From the NCBI GenBank assembly GCA_023213395.1, contig CM041465.1:208575741-208639740 (forward strand): a stretch of DNA of 64,000 bases, given 5' to 3'. The position numbers were made by a program, and so were the translations under genes. This stretch comes from Cycas panzhihuaensis (taxonomy: Eukaryota > Cycadophyta). Shown in pieces: positions 20,561 to 29,689 of the stretch (positions are counted from its first letter, which is position 1; the number at the start of each line of letters is the position of its first letter). The notes under the pieces are model-generated. The model searched no databases. It saw only the letters and a program-made list of their open reading frames with translations, and had not been told where the DNA came from.

Positions 20561-20967
20561 TAATAGGGTCGTCCCAAGAGTATGTCACTGCAGTCCATAT
20601 GAGTGACATCACAATCAACAGTATCCAGAAATGGTGGAATAGCGAAAGTAACAGTACACATTTTATCGACTACGGTTGTTTGGCCATCCTTTTTTACCCA
20701 TCCAAGAGTATATGGCTTAGGGTGTGGCTCGGTTACTAATTGTAAAGAATCCACTATCGATTGAGAAATCAAGTTCTTCATACTTCCATTATCAATGATA
20801 TAGAGAACCAAGCGATCTTTAATTTGGCATTTCTGTGTGAAAAGTTTTTCTTTCTGAGAAGCAAAATATTCAATAGTCATTAACACAAGATGAGGATCAA
20901 GAGCCTGTAGATTGGGTACCTCTATGATGTCAGCAGAATCTATCGAAGCCTGATTTTCAGCGATCAA
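20560..20967 (-). CDS. pro: Gypsy-C aspartic protease
   Basis: 135 codons on the minus strand. The active-site loop is YIIDNGSMKNLISQ, where most relatives have D-S/T/G-G-S/A, so the loop is altered. VTEPHPKPYTLGWVKKDGQ and DVTHMDCSDILLGRPY follow, the usual order of gypsy protease. LGRPY is split by a frame change into the RT region. Confidence 0.82.
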   Translation of the reverse strand: MIAENQASIDSADIIEVPNLQALDPHLVLMTIEYFASQKEKLFTQKCQIKDRLVLYIIDNGSMKNLISQSIVDSLQLVTEPHPKPYTLGWVKKDGQTTVVDKMCTVTFAIPPFLDTVDCDVTHMDCSDILLGRPY

Positions 20968-20984
20968 GGTACCTGATTTTTAGC

Positions 20985-21626
20985 GATCAAGGTACGAGGT
21001 TTTTGCTGTGCCCAACATTCTGCATCTGTATGGCCTTGAATTTTATGGAAAGAATAATATTTCCTCGTATTATTTGCTCGAGGTACAAATGTCCTGGATG
21101 TAGATGTAGATGTTGAAGGTGGTCATGGTCTTCGTTGTAGCTTATTTTCAATTTTGAGAGAAAATTGATAAGCTGCGTCAATCGTAGGAATCTGAAGAAG
21201 TTCCATTTCACGTTGTAAGGATGAAGAGTCCACCAATAAACTTTAGCTTGAGAATGTGGTCAGAATCAGAAATTTCTAACCGTATGGAAAGCTTAACAAA
21301 TTCATCAATATATTGTTGAACTGTTTGGCTTGCAACTTGGCGGAGATGAAGCCAACGTGTAGTGAGTCCATTGACGTATCCCAAAGGATAAAATCGACTG
21401 CGAACAATATTTTTGAAATCTGCCCATGAAGTAAATGGTTTATCAGGGAGTATGACTGCCACCATGTTAATGCTTGTTCTGCCATATGTACTTTAGCAAC
21501 CATTATTTTGTGTGCCTCTGTGAATTGTTGTGTTTTGAAATAGGCTTCTAGACTTCGAAGCCATGCATCTAATTTGTCAGCATGCATTGTACCTTCAAAA
21601 AGTGGGATACTAATTTTAGCGTCCAA
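20985..21626 (-). pseudogene. gag: Gypsy-C gag
   Basis: Minus strand from ATG at 21626: ISIPLFEGTMHADKLDAWLR, then SLEAYFKTQQFTEAHKIMVA and ALTWW. The frame shifts near 21465 to FTSWADFKNIVRSRFYPLGY, YIDEFVKLSIRLEISDSDHI, together a Retrotrans_gag domain. A knuckle-like HKIQGHTDAECW (near 21000-21040) has kept GH and the last Cys, with Phe-His at the CX2C position. The fold is complete but the frame is broken at least twice. Confidence 0.83.
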
Positions 21627-21639
21627 CTTGAACGGAGTT

Positions 21640-22001
21640 GGTTGAATCGGAACAGCTGTTGGAATACTTTGTTGATGCTATATTTGCTAAAACATTGCCA
21701 TCATGTTGTTGAAAGGTTTGTGCATCCTGACGTTGTTCTCGAAGCTCTTGTGTTAAGAGTTTTGTGAGGTCGGGATGTGATTGACCTTCTTGATTAGGAG
21801 ATATGATCGGAGCGGGGTACGCTTGCCTGGAGAAGAAGGGCTTATGGCAATATGCCCTAAGAGGAGATCTTATGAAAAGAGCAATGTGAATGGGGTACGC
21901 CTGCCTATGAAAAAGGGCTTATGGCAATATGCCCAAGAGAAAAATTAATGAAGTGTGCCTGCTTGCGGAGAGGGGTTCTGGCATTTTTTTTTTTTTTTAC
22001 A

Positions 22002-22032
<31 letters not shown>

Positions 22033-22034
22033 TC

Positions 22035-22074
<40 letters not shown>

Positions 22075-22437
22075 TATATACATATATATATGTATATATA
22101 TATACATACATGTATATATGTATATATACATACATGTATATATGTATATATACATACATACATATATACATACATACATATATACATACATATATATATC
22201 CATACATATATATATATATATACATATATACATACATATATATATACATACATATATATATATACATACATATCTATACATACATATATACATATATATA
22301 TACATATATACATATATATATATATATGTATGTATGTATATATATATGTATATATGTATATATCTATATGTATATATATATATATATATATACATATATA
22401 TCTATATGTATATATATATATATATATATATACATGC

Positions 22438-22494
<57 letters not shown>

Positions 22495-23108
22495 TAGATA
22501 GATAGATAGATATATAATGATGGAGAATTTGCAGAAGAACTAAAAAGAAGACAAAATGCAACCCGAATGTACGGATCCATATAGTTGTACGGTCGTACGG
22601 AATTTGTACGGCCAAAATCGAAGTGGGTCTCAAAAGAAAGGTATTTAAGGCGCCTTTAAGAATATGCAATCCGTTTTGAAATCAGATCTTTATTTATGGA
22701 GTTATTCACTGTAGAACCAAGTTTTGCAGCTAGGGTTTGAAAGTTATTTTGGTTCATTTAAAAAAAATGAAGAAATTTTATGCTATGAATCTATACTTGA
22801 TGGATAGATCTATTCATAATAAAGATTTCATGGGCAGTTTGAAGAGATTTGCTTGAGTGTTTTTGAAGAAATCTGCATTTGAAGCTTTAAACCCGCCCCC
22901 TTTAATTTTTGCTTTTTTCTCCATTTTTGAATGAGATTTGGACTTCGATCCTTTAGAAAAGTTTGATATACGTGCTCTTGCGCTCCTTCGAGTGAAATTT
23001 CAACGAAATCTGAGCACTTTTTTTGGTCTGTACAAGTCCGTACGACTATCTGTATGCCTCTGCAAGGTTTGGAAAATTCTTTCGAAGTCTTCTTCTAAGA
23101 GACCGACT
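21640..23108 (-). other. Gypsy-C leader with microsatellite and short tandem repeat
   Basis: About 1.45 kb between PBS and gag with no recognisable gene. It holds a 78-bp tandem repeat (units from 21814 and 21892, shared core GGGCTTATGGCAATATGCCC), a 15-T run at 21984-21998 and the TA-rich array at 22004-22517. A cluster of TGTACGG words lies near 22570-22615. Confidence 0.7.
22004..22517. repeat. (TA)n-rich microsatellite with TATACA/TATG variants
   Basis: About 514 bp built almost only of TA steps, with interspersed TACA, TGTA and TAGA units, ending in a (TAGA) run. Every reading frame gives Tyr-Ile strings, so apparent ORFs here are artefacts. It is close to self-complementary and could extrude hairpins. 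Confidence 0.97.
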
Positions 23109-23122
23109 AGCTTTGATACCAA
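23109..23122 (-). other. Gypsy-C primer-binding site
   Basis: The minus strand reads TGGTATCAAAGCTA just inside the 5' LTR. It matches the initiator-Met site TGGTATCAGAGC with one mismatch. Confidence 0.85.
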
Positions 23123-23123
23123 T

Positions 23124-23442
23124 TGATATGATTTTGGTCTCAACCCTCCTTAGTTTAGTCACAGATTGTTCACAAAAATGAGAATTTCTTCAGGTCTGAG
23201 AGTGTTTTTCAAGAAAGAAACAGAGCCTGAATGAAGCCTCAAGAGAGGAAAGAGAGAATGTCACTTTCTTTTCTATATTCCTTCCTTTAAGCATTACACA
23301 TTTTTATACAAACTTGAGTTAGTTTGTATAAAAATGTGTACCTAATTATTAATTAGGTTCCCCTAAGTAACTTTTATAATGTAAAGAAGTGGGGTACACT
23401 TAAGTACCTTTTTACAATGTTACTTAAAACTAAGACCTATGA
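23124..23442 (-). repeat. Gypsy-C 5' LTR
   Basis: 319 bp, aligned with 17545-17868. The outer end reads GACCTATGA instead of GACCTATCA, one change from the expected CA/TG terminus. Confidence 0.92.
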
Positions 23443-23465
23443 ATAAACCCTTGCTCTATTACCAA
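23443..23465 (-). other. Copia-2 primer-binding site and Gypsy-C right duplication
   Basis: ATAAA (23443-23447) is the right copy of the Gypsy-C target duplication. The minus strand of 23453-23464 reads TGGTAATAGAGC, the initiator-Met PBS of Copia-2 with two mismatches, one base inside its 5' LTR. Confidence 0.75.
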
Positions 23466-23829
23466 GATTGCAATAAGGTATGCAATGGAGCCAATAATTG
23501 ATAGGATTAACTATCAAAACATTAGAAATTGATTCTAAATTTTTTTGATAAAATCTCTATTCAATAAATGTCTTACATTATACAAGTGACTCAATAATCC
23601 TTACTTCTCACTAAATTGCCTATTACAAATGACCTATATGTACTATATACAATAATGAATAGAATAATAATCCTATCTATTTTGACATATGTGAGGTGAG
23701 AGCCGTAACCCCATTGGCTCATCACTTCACAAAACATAAAATAATCCTCAACTAATATAATACAAAAATTAAAGGGGACATCCATAACCTAAGGTTATGA
23801 ACACATGAAATAAACATTAATATCTAACA
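23466..23829 (-). repeat. Copia-2 5' LTR
   Basis: 364 bp, homologous to the split 3' copy (3020-3043 plus 10687-11025). It serves as the uninterrupted reference showing where Copia-1 landed. The outer end TCTAACA is followed by ACAAT. Confidence 0.9.
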
Positions 23830-23834
23830 ACAAT
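23830..23834. repeat. Target-site duplication ACAAT, right copy (Copia-2)
   Basis: Matches 3015-3019. Gypsy-A coding resumes directly after it. Confidence 0.85.
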
Positions 23835-24180
23835 GGATACTTAGTAAAGAGAAAAACCAGAAAGCTTCATGGCATAACCTAAAAGATTCTTTCATTAAAA
23901 CATTCTTACATTTCTTATATGATAAAAACGTTGATAACTATAGAAAGTCAAGACAAGAAAGAAGAGGAGGGGACCCATAATTTCTCTCCAGAATATACTA
24001 AGTTATAGTATGAAGAACAAAATATTGAAGATACTCCATCACATCAAATAAAAAAAGGTAATAGAGTAGAATTTGAGATTAAAACCATTAAGGTTAATTT
24101 AGGCGATGAAGAGAATCCTTGTGACATAACTATTGGAAATTATTGGGATGAGAAAAGAGTGGTGAAAGCACATGCATTGT
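23835..24180 (+). pseudogene. Gypsy-A extra Gag-like region, 3' part, and pre-RT linker
   Basis: The frame broken at 3014 resumes with ASWHNLKDSFIKTF near 23862-23905. This aligns with ATWKNLKKSFI and TF in Gypsy-B and has the Ser/Thr-Trp-x-x-Leu-x-x-x-Phe ending of Retrotrans_gag. An acidic linker follows (NIEDTPSH, IKVNLGDEENP, IGNYWDEKRV), similar to IEDTPSH and IGDYWDDHTI in Gypsy-B. Confidence 0.6.
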
Positions 24181-25100
24181 TTGAGGAATTTACAGACATG
24201 TTTCAATGGTCTTATAAAGACTTAAAAGGTATCCCTCCAGAGATCGGGATGCATCACATTGACTTAATTGAAGGGACCAAGCCATTAAAATAGAGGCCTT
24301 ACTGTGTGAATCCAAAATATAAGGAAGAAGTAAAAGTAGAATTGGATAAGATGTTAGAAGCAGGTTATATTTATGAGATTGATTATAGTGTTTGGATAAG
24401 CTCAGTGGTAGTGTTACCCAAAAACAGTCAAAGTTTGTGTTGATTATAAACAATTCAATAAAGTAATCAAGAAAGACCTGTTTTTTATTCCATTTATGGA
24501 AGAGGTACTTGAGATGGTGGGAGGTAAGGAGGTGTACTCCTTGACGGATGGATTCAATGGGTATTATCAGGTCCAAATTGCTTCAAAGGATTAGCCAAAG
24601 ATCGCATTTGTGATTAAATGGAAAACCTACACTTACAGAGTTATGCCCTTTGGGTTGACCAACGTGCTAGTAACATTCCAACGTATTGTGATGAATATCT
24701 TTAAGAAAATGATGGGAGAGAAAGTTGTGGTATTTTTGGGTGATTGAACTCTATATGGAATAATGAAAAATGATATGGAGAATCTAAGAGAAATGTTACA
24801 AACATGTAGAGAGAACAATCTTTGCCTAAATCTAGAAAAATGTACATTCTTGGTACTGTTTAGGAGTCTATTGGGGCGCATTGTGAGTAAAGAAGAATTA
24901 TTGATAGACCCAACAAAAGTTTTAGCAATTCTATACTTCCTAGTCTTGTTGACCTGAAAACAATTGAAAGGATTCTTAAGTTTAATGGGATATTATAAGA
25001 AGTTTATCAAAGGATATGCGCATATATCAAGACCCTTGAAAGAGTTGTTGAGGAAAGATATAGAATGGGAACGTGGAGATGAGCAACAAGAAGCATTAAA
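24181..25100 (+). pseudogene. rt: Gypsy-A reverse transcriptase
   Basis: Landmarks: [58 protein letters not shown], and a damaged tetrad VFLGD (Gypsy-B has FLDD), then [20 protein letters not shown] and [18 protein letters not shown]. Stops at 24291, near 24593, 24748 and 24956 correspond to Gln, Gln, Trp and Arg in Gypsy-B. RT is inactive here on two counts. Confidence 0.88.
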
Positions 25101-25740
25101 CATTTGATAACATTAACGCCTATCCTCAGATTCCCTAATTGGAACAAAATCTTCCATGTGCATGTAGATGCCTCACAATATGCCATTAGATGCATCCTCA
25201 CACATCCTGGGGAAATAGATGTTGACCACCCAATATATTTTGTAAGCCAGAAGTTAATGAAGGCGGAGCAAAGCTATATGACGACTAAACAAGAAGGTCA
25301 GAGCATGGTGTACACATTGCAAAAATTTTGTTACTATTTACTATCAAATCCATTCATATTTTATGTGGACCATCAAGCACTCATGTATTTAGTGAATAAA
25401 CCAATCTTGAGAGGGAGAATTAGTCAATGGATTATGTTATTATAGGAATTTACTTTTAAAGTCATGGTCAAGCCTAGCAAAGCACACATAATTCTTGATC
25501 AATTATCTTGGAGTGAAAATGGAGAAGCACCCACAGGAATACCTAATGACTTCCAAGATGCAACATTATACAATGTGGAGTTAGTTCCCATAGAATGGTA
25601 CAAAGGAATTTCAAAGTATTTAGTGACAAGAGAATTACCTCCAAAATTGGATAAAATTGAGAGGAGGCATTCGGTTTTGGAAGGCAGAGCCATATCAATT
25701 AATTCAGAGGCGAACGACATTGCTTAGGATCAGATGAGGT
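25101..25740 (+). pseudogene. rnh: Gypsy-A RNase H and tether
   Basis: FHVHVDASQYAIRCILTHPG holds the first Asp, MTTKQEGQSMVYTLQKF the Glu position (EGQS in place of EREA), and FYVDHQALMYLVNKP the Asp-His of RNase H. A TAG at about 25443 precedes EFTFKVMVKP and interrupts the frame; Gypsy-B has TAG at the same codon. PDDF/PNDFQDATLYNVE and the SKYLVTREL block lead to the integrase. Confidence 0.85.
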
Positions 25741-26288
25741 ATTATGGAGATGTGTAAAATCCCATGAGATTGAGCAAATAATGACCCAAGCACATGAAGG
25801 TGTGGTAGAAGGACACATGAGCAAGGAGGCCACATGGAGAAAAGTTTTGACAGCTAGATTTTGGTGGCCTACTATGTATGAGGACATTAAAAAATGGATT
25901 AAAAAGTGTAACTATTGCCAAAGAACCCAAAAACCTAGTTGCTAGGATTTTTGACCACTTGACCCAATACTACCCCTGGAACCTTTCAAAAAATGGGGTT
26001 TTGATTTTGTTGGGCTTATCAAACCTGTAGCTCAATAATCCCAAGCTCACTATATCTTGGTGGCCACAAACTATATCACCAAATGAGTATAGGCGAGACC
26101 CTTGAGGAAAGCAAATTCAAACAACACAGCCAGATTCTTATACGAAGTTATTAGTACATGCTATGGTTGCCCATTAGAGATTGTAAGTGACCAAGGTACA
26201 CATTTCCTAAATCAAGTGATAGAGGAGTTGACATCAAAATTCCTAATCAAACATTGAAAATCGATGCCTTATTATCCCAAAGCAAATG
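25741..26288 (+). pseudogene. int: Gypsy-A integrase, truncated
   Basis: The zinc domain reads AHEGVVEGHMSKEATWRKVL and KKCNYCQR (His-His-Cys-Cys complete). The core has GFDFVGLIKP (Asp) and EIVSDQGTHFLNQ (Asp). The sequence ends near 26288, just before the expected Glu. Stops replace Gln at 25944 and Trp at the TKWVEA site. The 3' end was removed by a later rearrangement. Confidence 0.85.
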
Positions 26289-26452
26289 TATTTCTATTCC
26301 AACATTATTCATTTGACATTGCTTATAAGTCCTAATAATACAATATGCTATTTCTTCGTTAATGTTCTTCCAATATGCATACTTCTTATCTAATTCCCTT
26401 GTTTTCTCAAGACTCACACGGCTAGCAAAAGGGTTATCATGTAATGCATTTA
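26285..26452 (-). pseudogene. Gypsy integrase zinc-domain fragment
   Basis: The minus strand reads NALHDNPFASRVSLEKTREL, then YAYWKNINEEIAYCIIRTYK and QCQ. It fits the H...H...C-x2-C integrase N-terminal domain of gypsy elements, with the second His lost and the first Cys replaced by Tyr. It belongs to a different, minus-strand element of which nothing else is attached. Confidence 0.6.
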
Positions 26453-26453
26453 G

Positions 26454-26482
26454 GATATATATATATATATATATATATATAC

Positions 26483-26523
<41 letters not shown>

Positions 26524-26542
26524 GATAGAGAGAGAGAGGTAT
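26454..26542. repeat. Palindromic (AT)n-(CT)n-(AT)n-(AG)n microsatellite
   Basis: A TA run, then ACC(TC)n, a second TA run, then (AG)n GGT AT. The CT arm (26479-26503) and the AG arm (26523-26542) are reverse complements around the central TA run, so about 60 bp can fold into one hairpin. Confidence 0.95.
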
Positions 26543-26559
26543 GCACACACATATAAATA

Positions 26560-27513
26560 ATGTATGCATGAAATCTAGCATTTTAGCACTTAGAACAGAT
26601 GGGAATGACTTCAGGATGACTCCAATAGTAGATTGGCAAGATTGAGTGTTAGAAATAGTGAAAATTAGGATCTCAAATGATAGGAATGGATATAGGAACA
26701 ATTAAAATGATTGCAGTTCATAGATTCAGTGCTTAGGTAATTGTTCTTAGTGTTTTATGGAATCGGAACAATTAGTACAAAATGGGAATGGTTATCAAAG
26801 AACAAGAATGATCAAAAGGAAATAGTTCTTTGCTAGCCTAGTGACCACGACAAAAAATGTTTGTATAATTGTATGGAAAAAACGTGTTTAATAGAGTGTA
26901 AGTGAGTTTTGTTCTGAAAAGTCAAAAGTCGCTTTGGAATGGTTGTAACTTTTAGGGCAAAATGTTGTAAAACAAGGTATACATAGGCAATTCTCACCCT
27001 TGGTTCAATGCGAGAGTTGATTCATTTGATCATGAGTCATTCTTTCTAGTGTGAGAACCAAGTCAATTGACCATGAGTCATGTTCTCGAGTGTAAGAGTC
27101 AAGTCATTTAATCATGAGCCATTTTCTCTAGTGTGAGAGTTGAGTTAGTGGAATATAGGCAATGTTCTCAAGTGTGAGAGCTGAGTTAGTAAGTCATATG
27201 ACATACTCTCAAGGGTGAAAGTTGAGCATTCAAGCATACTCATATGTGAGACATTCCCAAGGTCTTGTAACTAACTATTGATTAATAGAATATTGAGTCA
27301 CCAAGAAAATGTGTATATTTTATGTGTGTGCTTGAGTGAAGTGTTTCTATACATTGCATTTATATGTATGAAGTAGTGCTAATATGCAACGTTGAGTCAA
27401 CATAGTGCACTTGGCTTAAGGCATGTGGATACCAACATTAAGGTGATGAGGATACGTGACCAAAGTGTAAATAGGTGGTTTTTAGGACAATCGATGTGTT
27501 ATAACCGAAGTGA
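26560..27513 (+). repeat. Putative LTR of A2 (Gypsy-A relative), with internal degenerate tandem repeat
   Basis: No coding is seen. The right end is set by a PBS-like TTGGTTGTGTTGCTA at 27514. Part of it (around 27190-27300) resembles the reverse complement of 31860-31960, the LTR of A3 (shared CATATGACATA, AAGGGTGAA, TTGATTAATA words). A degenerate repeat of about 45-50 bp with the core TCTAGTGTGAGAGTTGAGTCA recurs at 27000-27240. The left end is uncertain. Confidence 0.5.
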
Positions 27514-28085
27514 ACATTGGTTGTGTTGCTAAAATTTGCTAAAATTCTTATGTAGAGCAGAACCCAAGTCCTTGAAGAGGGGTGAGAAAGACCAAAGGAC
27601 CCTGGCTGCCATCATGATGGTTGTTTTTAACTAACCATGGCAGCTAGGCGACCTTCTAATGCAACTTAAAATGCCTTCAAGCAGTGGGATTTCAAAATCA
27701 AGCTATCAAAAGGCAATACATTAGGCCAAGGAAAGTAAGTTACAACGAGTGCATAAGAGGACCACACCAGCAAGAGGTGAGATGAGGGATAAGTCATCTA
27801 GAACATCAAAAGGATGTTGGTTATTAACACCATGGATTGTTGAAAGTGAAGAGTGCACTACGACAATGGAACCAACCCTTGAAATGGATAAGGCCAATAT
27901 ATTTGATCCTAAAAGGATGTTGACAATGGTTAACGAAAACCCTAGTTTGGAAGAAAGGTCAAAGAGCATGAGTGATAATAAAAATAAGGCAAATGAAGGT
28001 CTTGAGGGAGTTTGGGAGAATTATTTCACAAGGAAATTATTTAGCCCTAGGTATGGTGGAGGGGTGCTAGAGTTGTTAGCCTAGG
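27514..28085 (+). pseudogene. gag: A2: leader and N-terminal gag fragment of a Gypsy-A relative
   Basis: PBS-like sequence at 27514-27528, then a short leader. An open frame at 27749-28084 (HKRTTPARGEMRDKSSRTSK; LEERSKSMSDNKNKANEGLE; VWENYFTRKLF) aligns with the A3 Gag N-terminus on the opposite strand (KESSKSMSDSENRVEEGSE; AWENYLTRKLF). The homology stops at 28085, where minus-strand coding of A3 begins without a gap. Confidence 0.65.
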
Positions 28086-28555
28086 GGAGGATGGGTGGTT
28101 AAGATTGAAACGAGATTGTCCCCTGCACTTAATTTAGAGGAGAATAGAGGGTTAGGCTTGGGAGTGGAACCCTCATTGGTTACTTGCACACGTAAAAGGG
28201 TAAATTCAAGATTGAGGTTGGGATTGGGATTGGGTAAAAGTTGGTGTTGGGGATAGGTTCGATTGGAAGGTTGGGTTGATCTTTTGATAGTTTGAATCTT
28301 ATCACTAATTATTACATTCGTCAAGTTTTTGATAGAGTTAGAGTTTGCCTTATCTATATGAGTATTCACTTTTATAGGACTAAACCTGGAATTACCTAGG
28401 TCTCCTAGATTTGGAAGGATTGATTTTCCCTCTTCATTCCCTATTATAGTTTCTATTTCCAATAATTTTTTATTCAAACAATCACTATCTATACTATCAA
28501 TTATATAGCCTAATCTAAGATTTTTACTATTGCTATTATCACTAGTAACACTCAT
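28086..28555 (-). pseudogene. A3 protease-to-pol linker
   Basis: About 155 open codons on the minus strand, hydrophilic, Asn/Ser/Asp-rich (TSDNSNSKNLRLGYIIDSID; LLPNPNPNLNLEF). They have the same position and composition as the linkers of Gypsy-A and Gypsy-B. No enzyme motif is seen. Confidence 0.6.
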
Positions 28556-28929
28556 ACACTCATCAATAGTTTCATTAATTAAATCAATGCCAATATCATA
28601 TTCGTTTTACAACAATAAGCAATAGAAAAAGGGGTAAATTACCTCATAGGCCCCTTGCAACCAATATTCAAGAAAATTGTTGGTCTTTCCTCCCTCGTAT
28701 TCTAACTTGAGGTGTAATTCCCCATAACGATTTGGTTCATTTTCATATGGGTTATTCATGGTGCTTGCTTCTTCCACAACTCAATGTATTGTAGCTTCAT
28801 TAAATGATGATGTGGTGTTTTCACTTGCAATTGTAGTGTTGGATGTATCATCTGGGATTACTTCAATCGTAATCTTTTCTTTCTCCAACATTGGTAAAGT
28901 CACTTGTTTTCTATCTTGGGATAGTGCGA

Positions 28930-29632
28930 AGGTTTGATTCTTCTAGCTTTATAAGCATTTTGTTTTATATAACCATGGTCTCCCTAGTAATGTTGGGCAA
29001 GAGATCATGCCTTTAGCTATCTTGAGTATGGTAAACTCCATGGGCACCTCTATTCCAACCAAATTTACTTTAATATTCAGTACTCTCTCATGTGGTCAAA
29101 CTTGAAGCTTATTTGCTAACTTCAATGAATATGCTATTGGGTTCATGTTGTTTGGCTCCCAAGTTGCCTCCATGTTTACACTGGTAGTGGATTCACTGTT
29201 TGCCCATCATTTACAATCAGGTTGTTGAAAGCTTCTCCTAATACAATCATTGTCATTTTAGGGTCTTTATCAAAAAATATGGCAACACTATTTATATTCT
29301 ATACATTTCCCTTTGAGTCCTTGATTTGGAACAATCCCAATTTCATCCATGTTATCACTTGTCAATGGGATGGTTAATTGTAATTGTTTAACTAGATTTT
29401 CCATCAATACTAATATTTTGGGTATATCCTCTAGGGGTATATTATGAAATAATTGACCACATTCCACCACAGCGGGTTGGTTTGCTACTTTTGCGTCCTT
29501 TTCTTTTTGTGGCCCCCTTCTTTTGTACACATTCTTGATTTCTGGTCTTGTTGATAGTAGTCTATTTGCTTTGGCTACATGGACTGTTTCTTTTGAAGCT
29601 TGCTTTATGACAACGAACCGAACAATTTCCAC
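28930..29632 (-). pseudogene. pro: A3 gag-pro junction and decayed protease
   Basis: 29632-29288 is open and ends with ILVLMENLVKQLQLTIPL, matching the lead-in to protease in Gypsy-A. The protease then reads VLGEAFNNLIVNDGQTVNPL: the loop is N-D-G in place of I-D-G-G. Multiple stops follow to about 28930. It is inactive. Confidence 0.7.
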
Positions 29633-29689
29633 TTAAAGGTTAGGGCAATTGGCTTCCTCTTTTTGTTTTGTCTTCAACTCACTTCTAGT

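Larger units (their letters stand above)
17545..23442 (-). mobile_element. Gypsy-C, chromovirus-like Ty3/gypsy with RT core deleted
   Basis: LTRs of 324 and 319 bp flank a minus-strand element: PBS, leader with a giant TA microsatellite, gag, protease, truncated RT, RNase H, integrase and a possible chromodomain, then polypurine tract. RT precedes integrase, as in gypsy. It inserted into Copia-2 just inside that element's PBS. The RT palm is missing, so it could move only with help. Confidence 0.92.
3020..23829 (-). mobile_element. Copia-2, Ty1/copia element carrying three later insertions
   Basis: Read on the minus strand, the order is 5' LTR (23466-23829), PBS, leader, gag, protease, integrase, RT, RNase H, polypurine tract, 3' LTR (11025-10687 continued at 3043-3020). 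Domain order IN before RT defines copia. ACAAT duplications flank it. Copia-1 sits inside its 3' LTR, a solo LTR sits inside gag, and Gypsy-C lies between leader and PBS. Without the insertions the element is roughly 6.8 kb. All coding blocks contain stops or shifts, so it is inactive. Confidence 0.88.
474..26288 (+). mobile_element. Gypsy-A, old Ty3/gypsy element, split by a nested insertion
   Basis: Gag coiled coil, zinc knuckles and protease lie at 474-1815. A protease-RT linker follows to 3014, and pre-RT, RT, RNase H and integrase resume at 23835 and stop at about 26288. The order matches the minus-strand relative Gypsy-B (34.6-45.2 kb) block by block. The piece between 3015 and 23834 is the Copia-2 nest, flanked by ACAAT. 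If one ACAAT copy is ignored, the reading frame runs on across the gap and stays alignable to Gypsy-B. Its own LTRs are not visible, and the right end is truncated inside the integrase core. Many stops make it a dead copy. Confidence 0.85.

Noticed and set aside
21929-22580. Long open frames on both strands giving Tyr-Ile strings
   Set aside because: They are read-through of the TA microsatellite in every frame, with no start context or domain.
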